Notes under the pieces: model-generated
Told to the model about the DNA's origin: nothing
The model's input: the letters and a program-made list of their open reading frames with translations, nothing else
Database searches by the model: none
Source of the DNA: an uncultured Clostridia bacterium
GTDB taxonomy: Bacteria; Bacillota; Clostridia; Christensenellales; Borkfalkiaceae
DNA: 48,792 nt
Direction: 5' to 3'
Assembly: GCA_944362555.1 (NCBI GenBank)
Contig: CALVTL010000014.1
Span: 1-48,792, forward strand
Shown here: positions 1-8,800 of the stretch, in pieces
Numbering within the stretch: position 1 is the stretch's first letter
How the letters are laid out: each line of letters begins with the position of its first letter
Made by a program: the position numbers and the translations under genes

Positions 1-50
1 AATTGTCAAACTGTAATCAAATAATATGACATCCGTCATTTACCTATCAT

Positions 51-89
51 AAAACGGACCGCCTAATACGATATTAGATGGTCCGTTTT
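51..89. terminator. Perfect stem-loop ahead of the helicase gene
   Basis: Two perfectly complementary 10-base arms, AAAACGGACC and GGTCCGTTTT, flank a 19-base loop. The A-rich and T-rich arm ends suit a bidirectional intrinsic terminator, probably for a gene left of the window. An ATG at 78 lies inside this hairpin, one reason to reject it as the helicase start. Bases 1-50 are AT-rich and hold no gene I can support. Confidence 0.6.
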
Positions 90-113
90 GATTTTACGGA
101 AGGAGGTGGGGGA

Positions 114-2414
114 GTGCTGACGTTATATCCGCACAATCAGGCTGCGTACGAACGCGCAGCCCGGATGCTCGCGCGCAGCAAACGGGCAGCCGTCATCCAT
201 CCCACCGGAACGGGCAAATCGTACATCGCCTTCAGGCTCTGCGAAGAGCATCCTTCCGCGCGCGTTTTATGGCTCTCGCCCAGCGAGCACATCTTCAGGA
301 TGCAGCTTCGGGCGGCGGAGAAGGACGGCTTTTCCGCACACAACATCACGTTTATGACGTACGCCCGCCTCGCGTTCCTCACCGAGGAGGAGGGGGCGGC
401 GCTTGCGCCCGACTATATCGTTCTGGATGAATTCCATCGTGCGGGCGCGCAGGAATGGGGCAGGCACGTTCTGGCGCTTTTAAGGCGCTGTGCGGGCGTG
501 CCCGTTTTGGGTCTTACCGCCACCAATATCCGCTATCTCGACAACCAACGCGACATGGCGGAGGAACTCTTCGGCGGGAACGTCGCCTCCCGCATGACGC
601 TCGGCGAGGCGATCGCCCGCGGCATCCTCTCCGCGCCCGTCTATGTGACGGCGCTCTACGACTGCGGAAAGGAGCTCGCAAAATACAAGCGGCTCGTCCG
701 CTCCGCGCGTTCGCAGGAAGTGCGCGACGCGGGGGAGAAGTATCTGCAGGCGCTGCGGCGCGCCCTGGAAAAGGCGGACGGGCTGGACGTCATCTTCCAA
801 AGGCATCTGCGCCCCGACGGCAAGTACCTCGTGTTCTGTGCCGGCCGCGCGGACATGGAGGAGCTCCTCAACGAGGCGGACGCCATGTTCGGGGGCGTGA
901 ACGGGCAGCGGCGCATCTACCGCGTCTTTTCCGAGGACGCCCGCGCCGAAAAGACGCTTGACGCGTTTGCCTGCGACCATGCCGCGGGGTTAAAGCTCCT
1001 GTATTGCATCGATATGCTCAACGAGGGCATCCATGTCGCGGATGTGGACGGGGTCATCCTGTTCCGCCCGACCGTCTCGCCCATCATCTACAAGCAGCAG
1101 ATCGGCCGCGCCCTCACGGCGGGCGGCAGGGGCAAAACGCCCGTGATTTTGGACATCGTCAACAATTTTGAGAACCTCTATTCCATCGGCGCCATCGAGG
1201 AGGAGATGAACGCGGCGGTCGGGTACTACCGCATGACGGGGGAGAATTCCCTCATCGTCAGCGAGCGCTTCCGCATCATCGACGAAGTGCGCGAGTGCCG
1301 CGCCCTCTTCAACGCCCTGGAGGATACGCTCGCCGCGTCGTGGGATTTGATGTACGCGCACGCGCGCGCGTATTACGAGGAACACGGAGATCTCGACGTG
1401 CCGCAGCGGTATAAGACGGCGGAGGGGTATTCCCTCGGGAGCTGGATCTCCACGCAGCGCAGCGTGAGAAGCGGGAGCGCCGCGGGCGTGCTCACCAAGG
1501 AGCGCATCGCCGCGCTCGACGCCATCGGCATGGAGTGGAGCGACAGACGCGCGCTCGCCTTTGAACGCGGGTTTGCGGCGGCGGAAAAATATGTCCGCGC
1601 ACACGGCGATCTCGACGTGCCTGCCAGGTTCGTTGACGAGGACGGCTACCCGCTCGGGACATGGCTTGCGAACTTGCGCAGACAGCGTACGACGGGGGTA
1701 TGTACGGGGTCGCTCACCGAGGAGCGCGTCCGGCGGCTCACGGCGCTGGGCATGATCTGGGACAAAAACGACTATCTCTTCGAACGCAATTTCGCCGCGG
1801 CGGAGGCGTACTTCCGGGCGCACGGCGACCTCAACGTGCCCGTCCGGTTCCGCACGGCGGACGGCATCAATCTGGGGGCGTGGCTGCACGACGTGCGCCG
1901 CAGAAAAGGCGCGCTGCGTGAGGAACAGGCGGCGCGGCTTACCGCCATCGGCATGGAGTGGCGGGGCAGCTTCGAACGCGGGTTTGCGGAGGGGCTTGCG
2001 GCGCTCGGGAAGTACCGCGCGCAGTACGGAAGCGTCACCGTTCCGTATGCCTACGTCGCGCCGGAGGGGTTCAGGCTGGGCGCGTGGCTCGCTTCTAAAC
2101 GCACGGGCGGCGGGAAGAAGCTCTCCCCCGCACAAAAAAAGGCGCTCGCCGACATGGGGGTCCTGTTTGAAAGGACGGACGGCTGGGAGGAGAAGTTCCG
2201 CCTCGCCGAGGCGTATTTCCGTGAACACGGCAATCTGAACATCCCGAAGGCTTACTGCACGGCGGGGGGCGTGCGGCTCGGACAGTGGCTCGCCGTCCAG
2301 CGCCGCAAGTGCCGCGACGGTACCCTTTCGCAGGACAAACTCTCCCGCCTCGCCTCCATCGGGTTTACCGGTGGGGAGGGAGCAAGCTTAATTCACTTAA
2401 AGAGAATTTATTAA
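114..2414 (+). CDS. Superfamily 2 DEAD/DEAH-type helicase with five C-terminal HA repeats
   Basis: A probable ATP-driven nucleic-acid helicase or translocase of about 766 residues. Counting from GTG 114, Walker A HPTGTGKS is at 29-36, the Walker B-like DEFH at 105-108, motif III GLTATN near 133 and motif VI QQIGRAL near 328. From about residue 408 to the end come five helicase-associated repeats of about 65 residues, each with a core like HGDLDVP...LG.W...R. The GTG start is preferred because AGGAGG sits 7 bases upstream, whereas the ATG at 78 lies in a hairpin without a ribosome site. HA-repeat helicases are common on accessory DNA, but their exact role is unsettled. No methylase or nuclease partner is visible. 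The last 13 or so residues switch abruptly to AT-rich codons, so the original end may have been replaced where the glycan island begins. Confidence 0.85.
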   Translation: MLTLYPHNQAAYERAARMLARSKRAAVIHPTGTGKSYIAFRLCEEHPSARVLWLSPSEHIFRMQLRAAEKDGFSAHNITFMTYARLAFLTEEEGAALAPDYIVLDEFHRAGAQEWGRHVLALLRRCAGVPVLGLTATNIRYLDNQRDMAEELFGGNVASRMTLGEAIARGILSAPVYVTALYDCGKELAKYKRLVRSARSQEVRDAGEKYLQALRRALEKADGLDVIFQRHLRPDGKYLVFCAGRADMEELLNEADAMFGGVNGQRRIYRVFSEDARAEKTLDAFACDHAAGLKLLYCIDMLNEGIHVADVDGVILFRPTVSPIIYKQQIGRALTAGGRGKTPVILDIVNNFENLYSIGAIEEEMNAAVGYYRMTGENSLIVSERFRIIDEVRECRALFNALEDTLAASWDLMYAHARAYYEEHGDLDVPQRYKTAEGYSLGSWISTQRSVRSGSAAGVLTKERIAALDAIGMEWSDRRALAFERGFAAAEKYVRAHGDLDVPARFVDEDGYPLGTWLANLRRQRTTGVCTGSLTEERVRRLTALGMIWDKNDYLFERNFAAAEAYFRAHGDLNVPVRFRTADGINLGAWLHDVRRRKGALREEQAARLTAIGMEWRGSFERGFAEGLAALGKYRAQYGSVTVPYAYVAPEGFRLGAWLASKRTGGGKKLSPAQKKALADMGVLFERTDGWEEKFRLAEAYFREHGNLNIPKAYCTAGGVRLGQWLAVQRRKCRDGTLSQDKLSRLASIGFTGGEGASLIHLKRIY

Positions 2415-2435
2415 AACAAACGAGGAAATGTATCA

Positions 2436-3449
2436 ATGATTATTACAAAAACGCCATTTCGGATGAGTTTTTTTGGCGGCGGGACGGATATGCCGCAATT
2501 TTTCAAGGAGTACGGGGGAGCGGTGCTCTCCACGACGTTTGATAAGTATTGCTATGTAAACGCCCGGCATTTGCCGCCTTTCTTTGAATATACGACGGAG
2601 GCGAGTTATGCGAGGATCGAACGCGTGACGGATCTCGACGATCTGGAGCATCCGCTCATCCGCAATGCAATGAAGATGCTGGATATGCATGAGCTTCGCA
2701 TCACTTATGAGGCCGATCTTCCGGCACGGACGGGGCTGGGGACGAGCAGCTCATTCGCAGTGGGTCTTCTCAATGCGTTTTATTGTTTGAAAGGCAAATA
2801 TGCCGATAAAAAGCAACTTGCAGACGATGCGATCCGTCTGGAGCGTGTGCTTTGCAACGAGGCGGGCGGGTGGCAGGATCAGATCGCCGCGTCCTTTGGC
2901 GGTCTGAATAAGATCACGTTTCACGGCGATGATTATCAGGTAGACCGCATCATCATTTCCCCCGAACGGAAAAAAACGCTCAATGACAACCTGATGCTCT
3001 TTTTTACGGGTTTCACGCGGTTTTCTTCCGAAATCCAGCAATCGACCGGCGCTGCCATCAAGGATAAGACAGCGCAGCTTCGCGAGATGCTTGGTCTTGT
3101 CGATGAAGCGGAGGGGGTTCTGACAAATAAGGAGCGCGATCTTGACGATTTTGGCAGATTATTGGATGAAACGTGGAAACTGAAACGTCAGACGGGAAAC
3201 AAAATATCCACGGGTTCCATCGACGAATTATATGATAAGGCGATCAAGGCAGGTGCACTGGGCGGGAAGCTGCTTGGCGCGGGCGGGGGAGGCTTTCTCC
3301 TCTTCTATGTCCAACCGGAAAAACGTCGGGCGGTCATGGATGCCATGCACGATCTGTTGTATGTCCCGTTTCAGTTTGAGAATGCGGGGACGCGCGTCAT
3401 CTACTATTCGGCGGAGTTTTACGATCCGCAAATGAGGCGGGAAAAGTAA
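2436..3449 (+). CDS. hddA: D-glycero-alpha-D-manno-heptose 7-phosphate kinase
   Basis: A 337-residue GHMP-family sugar kinase. It should phosphorylate the anomeric position of D-glycero-D-manno-heptose 7-phosphate to give the alpha-1,7-bisphosphate, the kinase step of the GDP-heptose branch. The N-terminus carries the HddA-like TPFRMSFFGGGTD, the glycine/serine-rich ATP loop TGLGTSSSFAVG lies at about 99-110, and a glycine-rich GGKLLGAGGGGF motif lies near residue 280. The start follows AGGAA at a good distance, and only 21 bases separate it from the helicase. Assignment to heptose rather than another GHMP substrate is strongly supported by the next two genes, which encode the other pathway steps. 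This is the first gene of the less GC-rich island. Confidence 0.88.
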   Translation: MIITKTPFRMSFFGGGTDMPQFFKEYGGAVLSTTFDKYCYVNARHLPPFFEYTTEASYARIERVTDLDDLEHPLIRNAMKMLDMHELRITYEADLPARTGLGTSSSFAVGLLNAFYCLKGKYADKKQLADDAIRLERVLCNEAGGWQDQIAASFGGLNKITFHGDDYQVDRIIISPERKKTLNDNLMLFFTGFTRFSSEIQQSTGAAIKDKTAQLREMLGLVDEAEGVLTNKERDLDDFGRLLDETWKLKRQTGNKISTGSIDELYDKAIKAGALGGKLLGAGGGGFLLFYVQPEKRRAVMDAMHDLLYVPFQFENAGTRVIYYSAEFYDPQMRREK

Positions 3450-3450
3450 G

Positions 3451-4713
3451 ATGAAAACGGTCATCATGGCAGGCGGAAAGGGCACGCGGATCGCATCGGT
3501 CGCCAGCGATATTCCGAAACCGATGATCCCCGTCGCAGGGAAGCCCGTTTTGGAGCACGAGATCGAATGTCTGCGCGGGCAGGGATTTACCGATCTGATC
3601 ATTACCGTCTCCCACTTGGGACAGATCATTACCGATTATTTTGGCGATGGCGGCAAATTCGGCGTGCACATAGAGTATTTTGTCGAGAAAGAGCCGTTGG
3701 GGAATGCGGGGGCGCTCCTGCGTCTGAAAGAAAAACTTACGGAAGATTTTTTGCTGCTCAACGCCGATGCGGTGTTTGATATTGACTTCAACCGCTTTGT
3801 CAGAGCTCACAGAACGCACGGCGGACTTGCGACGTTGTTTACGCATCCCAACGATCATCCGTATGACAGCGGACTCATCGTTGCAGACCAGAATGGCTGT
3901 GTCACGAAATGGCTCACAAAAGAGGACGAGCGCAAAGGATATTATCGGAACCGCGTGAATGCGGGACTGCATATACTTTCCCCGAAGCTGCTAAATCAAG
4001 TGTTGGATACACCCAAGGTCGATCTCGACCGCCAGATCTTAAAGCCGCTTGCGGGAACGGGACAGATGTATGTCTACGACAGTCCGGAATATGTAAGAGA
4101 TATGGGCACTCCGGAGCGCTACGCTGCAGTTTGCAGAGATTTTGAGGAAGGCAAAGTGCAGGCGCGCAACCTCAAACATAAACAAAAGGCGATTTTTCTT
4201 GACCGCGACGGAACGATCAATGAATATGTCGGATTCTTGCGGGAGATAGACGACTTCCGTCTTATCGAAGGGGCGAGCGAAGCCATCAAGCGGATCAATC
4301 AAAGCGGGTATCTCGCCATCGTCGTGACCAATCAGCCTGTCATTGCACGGGGAGAGGTGACGGTATCGCAGCTCAACGAGATCCACAATAAGATGGAGAC
4401 ACTGTTGGGGCAAGACGGTGCGTATGTGGATGCGATCTATTATTGCCCGCATCATCCGCATAAAGGGTATGAGGGCGAGATCGCGGAGTTGAAATTTGAT
4501 TGCGATTGCCGAAAGCCAAAGGCAGGCATGTTGCTGCGTGCGGCACAGGATTTCAATATAGACCTTTCTCAAAGCTGGATGGTCGGAGACGGAGAAAACG
4601 ATCTGCTGTGCGGAAAAAACGGCGGTTGCCAAACGGCAATGATCGGGGAGGATCCCCGCGCCGATGTCTGCGGAAAAGACCTGAAGGACTGTATTCAAAA
4701 AATTTTAGGATAG
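3451..4713 (+). CDS. hddC-gmhB: Fusion of heptose-1-phosphate guanylyltransferase and heptose bisphosphate phosphatase
   Basis: A 420-residue bifunctional protein. Residues 1 to about 235 form a sugar-nucleotidyltransferase domain with GGKGTR at 8-13 and the KPM sugar-phosphate motif at 23-25, as in HddC, which makes GDP-D-glycero-alpha-D-manno-heptose. Residues from about 246 form a HAD phosphatase of the GmhB type, with DRDGT beginning at D251 and a later GDGENDLLCG motif. It should remove the 7-phosphate from the 1,7-bisphosphate made by HddA, leaving the substrate for the other half of the same protein. The start codon lies one base after the hddA stop. The nucleotide specificity (GTP rather than CTP or UTP) is inferred from pathway context. 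Separate HddC and GmhB proteins are the textbook arrangement, so the fusion is notable. Confidence 0.85.
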   Translation: MKTVIMAGGKGTRIASVASDIPKPMIPVAGKPVLEHEIECLRGQGFTDLIITVSHLGQIITDYFGDGGKFGVHIEYFVEKEPLGNAGALLRLKEKLTEDFLLLNADAVFDIDFNRFVRAHRTHGGLATLFTHPNDHPYDSGLIVADQNGCVTKWLTKEDERKGYYRNRVNAGLHILSPKLLNQVLDTPKVDLDRQILKPLAGTGQMYVYDSPEYVRDMGTPERYAAVCRDFEEGKVQARNLKHKQKAIFLDRDGTINEYVGFLREIDDFRLIEGASEAIKRINQSGYLAIVVTNQPVIARGEVTVSQLNEIHNKMETLLGQDGAYVDAIYYCPHHPHKGYEGEIAELKFDCDCRKPKAGMLLRAAQDFNIDLSQSWMVGDGENDLLCGKNGGCQTAMIGEDPRADVCGKDLKDCIQKILG

Positions 4714-4723
4714 CGATACAAGT

Positions 4724-5374
4724 ATGGAAAAACAAATCGAAAAACATCTGAAGCTGCTGATCGAACGTTACCCCACGCTTATGAGTTGCCGTGAGGACAT
4801 CATAAAGGCATACGAGATACTTGAAAAGTGCTTTGCCGAAGGGCACAAGCTGCTCATCGCGGGAAACGGTGGAAGCTGTGCCGATGCGGAGCACATCGTG
4901 GGGGAACTCATGAAGGGGTTCAAGCTCCCGCGAAAAAGCTCCGAAGTATTTGCAGAAAAATTGGCAGCGATCGACCCTGTTCGTGGAGCAGAGTTGGCAG
5001 AAAAGTTGCAGGGCGGGCTTCCTGCGATCGCCTTGAACGATCATCAGGGGCTGAATACCGCGTTTATCAATGATGTGGAAAATGGCGGGCTGCTGATGTA
5101 TGCGCAGCAGGTCAACGGATATGGAAGAGCGGGGGACGTGTTTCTCGGCATTTCCACGTCAGGCAATTCCAAGAATGTCATGTGTGCCGCCGTCGTTGCA
5201 AAGGCAAAGGGTATGAAAGTTCTGGGACTTACGGGGGCAAAGGGCGGAGAGCTTGCAAAGATCGCGGACGCGGCGATCAGAGTTCCGGAGACAGAGACAT
5301 ATATGATCCAGGAATTGCACCTTCCTGTCTATCACGCGCTTTGTCTTATGTTGGAAAAAAAATTTTTTGGGTGA
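4724..5374 (+). CDS. gmhA: Sedoheptulose 7-phosphate isomerase
   Basis: A 216-residue SIS-domain protein of the GmhA family, which converts sedoheptulose 7-phosphate to D-glycero-D-manno-heptose 7-phosphate, the first committed step of the pathway. The GmhA-type segment AGNGGSCADAEHIVGEL lies at about 46-62, and the phosphosugar-binding ISTSGNS is near residue 145. The length is close to the usual size (about 190-200) with a modest insertion near residue 70-90. It lies 10 bases after hddC-gmhB, so all four pathway activities are encoded by three consecutive genes. The isomerase feeds HddA, so gene order does not follow reaction order. Confidence 0.9.
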   Translation: MEKQIEKHLKLLIERYPTLMSCREDIIKAYEILEKCFAEGHKLLIAGNGGSCADAEHIVGELMKGFKLPRKSSEVFAEKLAAIDPVRGAELAEKLQGGLPAIALNDHQGLNTAFINDVENGGLLMYAQQVNGYGRAGDVFLGISTSGNSKNVMCAAVVAKAKGMKVLGLTGAKGGELAKIADAAIRVPETETYMIQELHLPVYHALCLMLEKKFFG

Positions 5375-5383
5375 GGTAAACAT

Positions 5384-6349
5384 ATGAAAATTTGGGTCAC
5401 AGGAGCCGGCGGGATGGTCGGTTCCCATATGGTTGAAATTTTGCATTCTCAAGGACATGAGGTTTTAGGGACTTACTACAAACCCACGACCGATATTACA
5501 GAAATCGACTCCGCTATCCGAATGGTGGAATGTGATGTACGATACTTCCAAGGCGTATTGCGCTTGATGGAGGAGTTTCAGCCGGATAAGATATTTCACC
5601 TTGCTGCGCAAAGCTATCCGACAGTTTCCTGGACGCATCCACAGATCACAATGGATACGAATATTGTGGGAACGGTCAACATTTTCGAGGCAGTCAAAAG
5701 TGTGCGGATGCGCCGAAAAGATTATGATCCGGTGGTCATCGTTGCCTGTTCGAGTGCAGAGTATGGCGCTACACTTGACAAATTGGAGGGGAAGGAAGTT
5801 TATGTCAAGGAAACGGCGGAACTGCTCCCGCTGCACCCGTATGGTGTAAGTAAAGTGGGACAGGATCTTCTTTCATTTCAATATTTTATGAATGATCATA
5901 TCCGTTGCATTCGGGCAAGAATATTTAATTCGACAGGCACGCGCAAAGTCAATGATGTTACAAGCGATTTCACGAAACGGGCAGTCTTGGCGGAACGCAG
6001 CGGGAATCATGAACTTCGTGTCGGGAATTTGAATACGTATCGCGCAATCATGGATCAGAGAGACCTTATTTCTGCTCTGCAGCTGCTGTCTGATAAAGGT
6101 AATTTTGGTGATGTGTATAACATCTCGTCCGAACATATTTATCAGATGAAAGATATTGTGACGATGATTGAAGATGAGATAGGTTTCCGGTTTGAAATCA
6201 AGGTGGATACAGCTCTGATACGTCCGACGGATGAAAAAATCATCGTTGGTGATATAGCGAAATTGCAGAGGGACACAGGCTGGAAACAGAGGATCCCGAT
6301 GGTACAGACGATAAAAGATATGATCGAATATTGGAGAAGAGTGTTGTGA
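5384..6349 (+). CDS. NAD(P)-dependent GDP-sugar 4,6-dehydratase, probably acting on GDP-heptose
   Basis: A 321-residue short-chain dehydrogenase/epimerase-superfamily enzyme. The Rossmann dinucleotide motif TGAGGMVG is at 6-13. The catalytic group reads S123-S124, E126 and Y153xxxK157, the arrangement of GDP-mannose 4,6-dehydratases, and RARIFNSTGTRK near 183 also fits that group. Because the three preceding genes make GDP-D-glycero-alpha-D-manno-heptose, a GDP-heptose 4,6-dehydratase (DmhA/MlghB-like) leading to 6-deoxy or 4-keto heptoses is the likeliest role. This is inference; ordinary GDP-mannose 4,6-dehydratase activity is the alternative. No dedicated 4-reductase or epimerase follows. 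A good GAGGT ribosome site precedes the ATG. Its stop overlaps the next start by four bases. Confidence 0.75.
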   Translation: MKIWVTGAGGMVGSHMVEILHSQGHEVLGTYYKPTTDITEIDSAIRMVECDVRYFQGVLRLMEEFQPDKIFHLAAQSYPTVSWTHPQITMDTNIVGTVNIFEAVKSVRMRRKDYDPVVIVACSSAEYGATLDKLEGKEVYVKETAELLPLHPYGVSKVGQDLLSFQYFMNDHIRCIRARIFNSTGTRKVNDVTSDFTKRAVLAERSGNHELRVGNLNTYRAIMDQRDLISALQLLSDKGNFGDVYNISSEHIYQMKDIVTMIEDEIGFRFEIKVDTALIRPTDEKIIVGDIAKLQRDTGWKQRIPMVQTIKDMIEYWRRVL

Positions 6350-7605
6350 GAAAGCGCTTACTAGCAATTTTAAGCCGATATCTCTGGCCGATTGACAGCG
6401 GACGAAAAGAGTCATTAACTCATTACTTTAAAGAGTTATATGATAATTATAATTATGAAATTAAGCTCCTTTGTTTTTTGGAACCGGGACAGGAGGTAAA
6501 ACAAGAGGACAAACCGTACTATATTGCGGAAATTATAAAATTGCAAGAAGCATCATCATGTCGTAAAATTTTAAATATTTTCACGCATTCCGTTTTTTCT
6601 CCCAAGTGGCCGTTTCAATGTTCATTATATTATTGCAAAAAAAATTTTAAAATAATAAGAACGTGCGTTCAAGAGTATGAACCGGATGTGATCTTCACCG
6701 AGATGATCCGAACATGTATGTATTATAAGGCTTTTGAAGGGTCAAACGCGCGTATGATTGCAAACCTGGACGATTTGCTTTCTGTTCGATATCTCCGCCA
6801 ACTCGGATACAAGCAGTCGAAGGCGGGCCTTGCCGGGAACTATGAAAAAAAACTCTCCGGGGGTGTTTCAAAAGCTGTCAATTCCGGCTTTTTGAAGAAG
6901 CAAATTTTGAAAATGGAATCTCGCAGATGCGCCATCTGGGAGAAACGATTTTATAAAATTTATGATGATATTCTGATGACGGCCGACAAGGAAAGAGATG
7001 CCCTTAATAAAATGATGCAAGGAGATAAGGCGAAAACACTGACAGTCGGTATCGATTACGATTACTTTTCGCAGGATCTGCATGTTCAGAAGGATCCTGT
7101 CGGGTTGTCTTTTGTCGGTAATTTTAACGTGGCGGCAAATGTAGACTCGCTGGAAATTATAATCAACGATATATTACCTGAAATAAAACACGATTATTGC
7201 TTATACGTGATCGGACCTTGTCCGCAGGAACTCCAAGACAAATATAGCGTTAACGACAAGGTTGTTTTTTGCGGCAGAGTAGATGATTTGAGACCATATG
7301 TGAAGCGGACTGAAGTTTTTCTTTCTCCGATTGCGTATGGAACAGGAATCAAAACAAAAATCGTGGAAGCAATGGCGATGGGCGTTCCTGTACTGACGAA
7401 CAGTGTCGGGATAGAAGGCATCCTAGCGGAATCCGGGAAAGAGATAGTTGTCTCTGACGATATGAAAGTGCTTGCTTCTTGGGTGGATAGTCTGCTATCT
7501 GATCCGGAACTTGCGGCTCGGATCGGGAATGCCGGACAACAGTTTTCATACAATTATTTCCGTTGGGAAAAAGTGTTTGAAGTGTATCGCGAAATGGGGC
7601 TTTAA
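6346..7605 (+). CDS. Glycosyltransferase, GT4-like
   Basis: A glycosyltransferase of about 419 residues with a GT-B fold, expected to add a sugar to the lipid-linked repeat unit at the cytoplasmic face of the membrane. The C-terminal half has the GT4 layout: a VGNFNVAANVDSLE segment, then SPIAYGTGIKTKIVEAMAMG, which contains the acidic nucleotide-sugar site, and VLTNSVGIEGI. GTG 6346 is chosen over the upstream TTG at 6331 because it overlaps the preceding TGA as GTGA and has GGAG 9 bases upstream. Codon use is AT-rich. Donor and acceptor cannot be read from the sequence. Confidence 0.8.
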   Translation: MRKRLLAILSRYLWPIDSGRKESLTHYFKELYDNYNYEIKLLCFLEPGQEVKQEDKPYYIAEIIKLQEASSCRKILNIFTHSVFSPKWPFQCSLYYCKKNFKIIRTCVQEYEPDVIFTEMIRTCMYYKAFEGSNARMIANLDDLLSVRYLRQLGYKQSKAGLAGNYEKKLSGGVSKAVNSGFLKKQILKMESRRCAIWEKRFYKIYDDILMTADKERDALNKMMQGDKAKTLTVGIDYDYFSQDLHVQKDPVGLSFVGNFNVAANVDSLEIIINDILPEIKHDYCLYVIGPCPQELQDKYSVNDKVVFCGRVDDLRPYVKRTEVFLSPIAYGTGIKTKIVEAMAMGVPVLTNSVGIEGILAESGKEIVVSDDMKVLASWVDSLLSDPELAARIGNAGQQFSYNYFRWEKVFEVYREMGL

Positions 7606-7607
7606 AG

Positions 7608-8786
7608 ATGAAAATTTATATAGATTATTTTTCTCATGTTGCTTTGAGCAGACGAGTTGGACAAAAATATAATGGGGGCGATAATGGAACAAAGCTGTTA
7701 CTTCATGATATAATTCATTCTGACTATTGCAAGCAGCATCAAGTCTATTTGATTTTACCGAAAGACTTTAGTGCGAGTGACGAATATGAGACTGAGATTG
7801 TTGATTATGAGTTATTTATCAAAATATATACAGCATCCCTACTAGAAATAGATTATTTTGATGACGCTATATTATTTATTCCGGTCGTTTGCGGTCGAGA
7901 AATGATTATGGTGAACCAAATAAAAAAGAAGTTCCCATATCTTAAAGTTTATGGGAGAATTCACGATAAAAATCATAATTTACCGTTAGATTTACAAGAT
8001 AGGTATTATTATTCTGGATTTAAAAGGACCGGAATTCCTTCGGTTGTTGATTGGATAGGCAAGAAAATATATTTTAAATTGAGATATAAACAGTGGATTA
8101 GTAATTTTGATAAAATTTTTACTGTTTCAAATTATTCATTGCAGGCTTTAAAGAATCGAAATATACGTTTTATAAGCTACTATTATCAAGGGACTTTGAA
8201 TTGTTTTGGTCAAGTTTCATTTAACGTAAAGGACAACGAAGATTTTATACTCTTTGTTAACGGAGGGCGTCCAGAAAAGAACAGTTTGCGAGCAATAAGA
8301 GCATTTCTTGATTTCAAAGATAAACATCCCAACAACTCCGTTAAATTATATATTACAAGTACGAAGCCAGAAACACAAAATAATTTGATACGTTCTATAA
8401 GACGTTATAATAAAAAATTTATATTGGAAAACATAAAATTTTTTGAATATATCTCATATCAGCATTTGCAACAACTTTTTCAGCAATGCAAGTTTCTTTT
8501 GTTCGCCTCGAAAGGAGAAGGGTTTGGCATTCCGATTTTAGAAGCAATCGAAAATGAAAAACCTGTATTAGCGTCTTGGACTACATCTATTCCAGAAGTT
8601 GCGGGTCCTGCTGCTTTTTATATTGATCCCATGAATATAAAGTCAATAGAAAGAGGTATTGAGTACTTTATGGATGATGCAAATTTATCCTATTATAAAC
8701 AATTGGTTAAAAGAAGGAAAGCGCTGATTGCAGAACTTGTTCGATTCGATACAGAGATACTTATCAATGAAATTTTTTCTGAGTAG
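7608..8786 (+). CDS. Glycosyltransferase family 4 protein
   Basis: A 392-residue GT-B glycosyltransferase. The family signature is clear in the C-terminal half: NGGRPEKN near residue 222, then FASKGEGFGIPILEAIE with the EGFG...E site, followed by VLASWTTSIPEVAG. The N-terminal acceptor domain is poorly conserved, as usual. It follows the preceding gene by two bases and is strongly AT-rich with many Ile, Lys and Tyr codons, marking the core of the acquired island. Its sugar donor is unknown. It is expected to act on the undecaprenyl-linked intermediate in the cytoplasm. Confidence 0.85.
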   Translation: MKIYIDYFSHVALSRRVGQKYNGGDNGTKLLLHDIIHSDYCKQHQVYLILPKDFSASDEYETEIVDYELFIKIYTASLLEIDYFDDAILFIPVVCGREMIMVNQIKKKFPYLKVYGRIHDKNHNLPLDLQDRYYYSGFKRTGIPSVVDWIGKKIYFKLRYKQWISNFDKIFTVSNYSLQALKNRNIRFISYYYQGTLNCFGQVSFNVKDNEDFILFVNGGRPEKNSLRAIRAFLDFKDKHPNNSVKLYITSTKPETQNNLIRSIRRYNKKFILENIKFFEYISYQHLQQLFQQCKFLLFASKGEGFGIPILEAIENEKPVLASWTTSIPEVAGPAAFYIDPMNIKSIERGIEYFMDDANLSYYKQLVKRRKALIAELVRFDTEILINEIFSE

Positions 8787-8800
8787 CAGGAATTTATAAC

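Noticed and set aside
1-50. Promoter TTGTCA...TATGAC at the left edge
   Set aside because: The hexamers match poorly and a strong stem-loop follows before the helicase start.
78-113. ATG 78 as the helicase start
   Set aside because: It lies in the right arm and loop edge of a perfect hairpin without a ribosome site; GTG 114 has AGGAGG 7 bases upstream.
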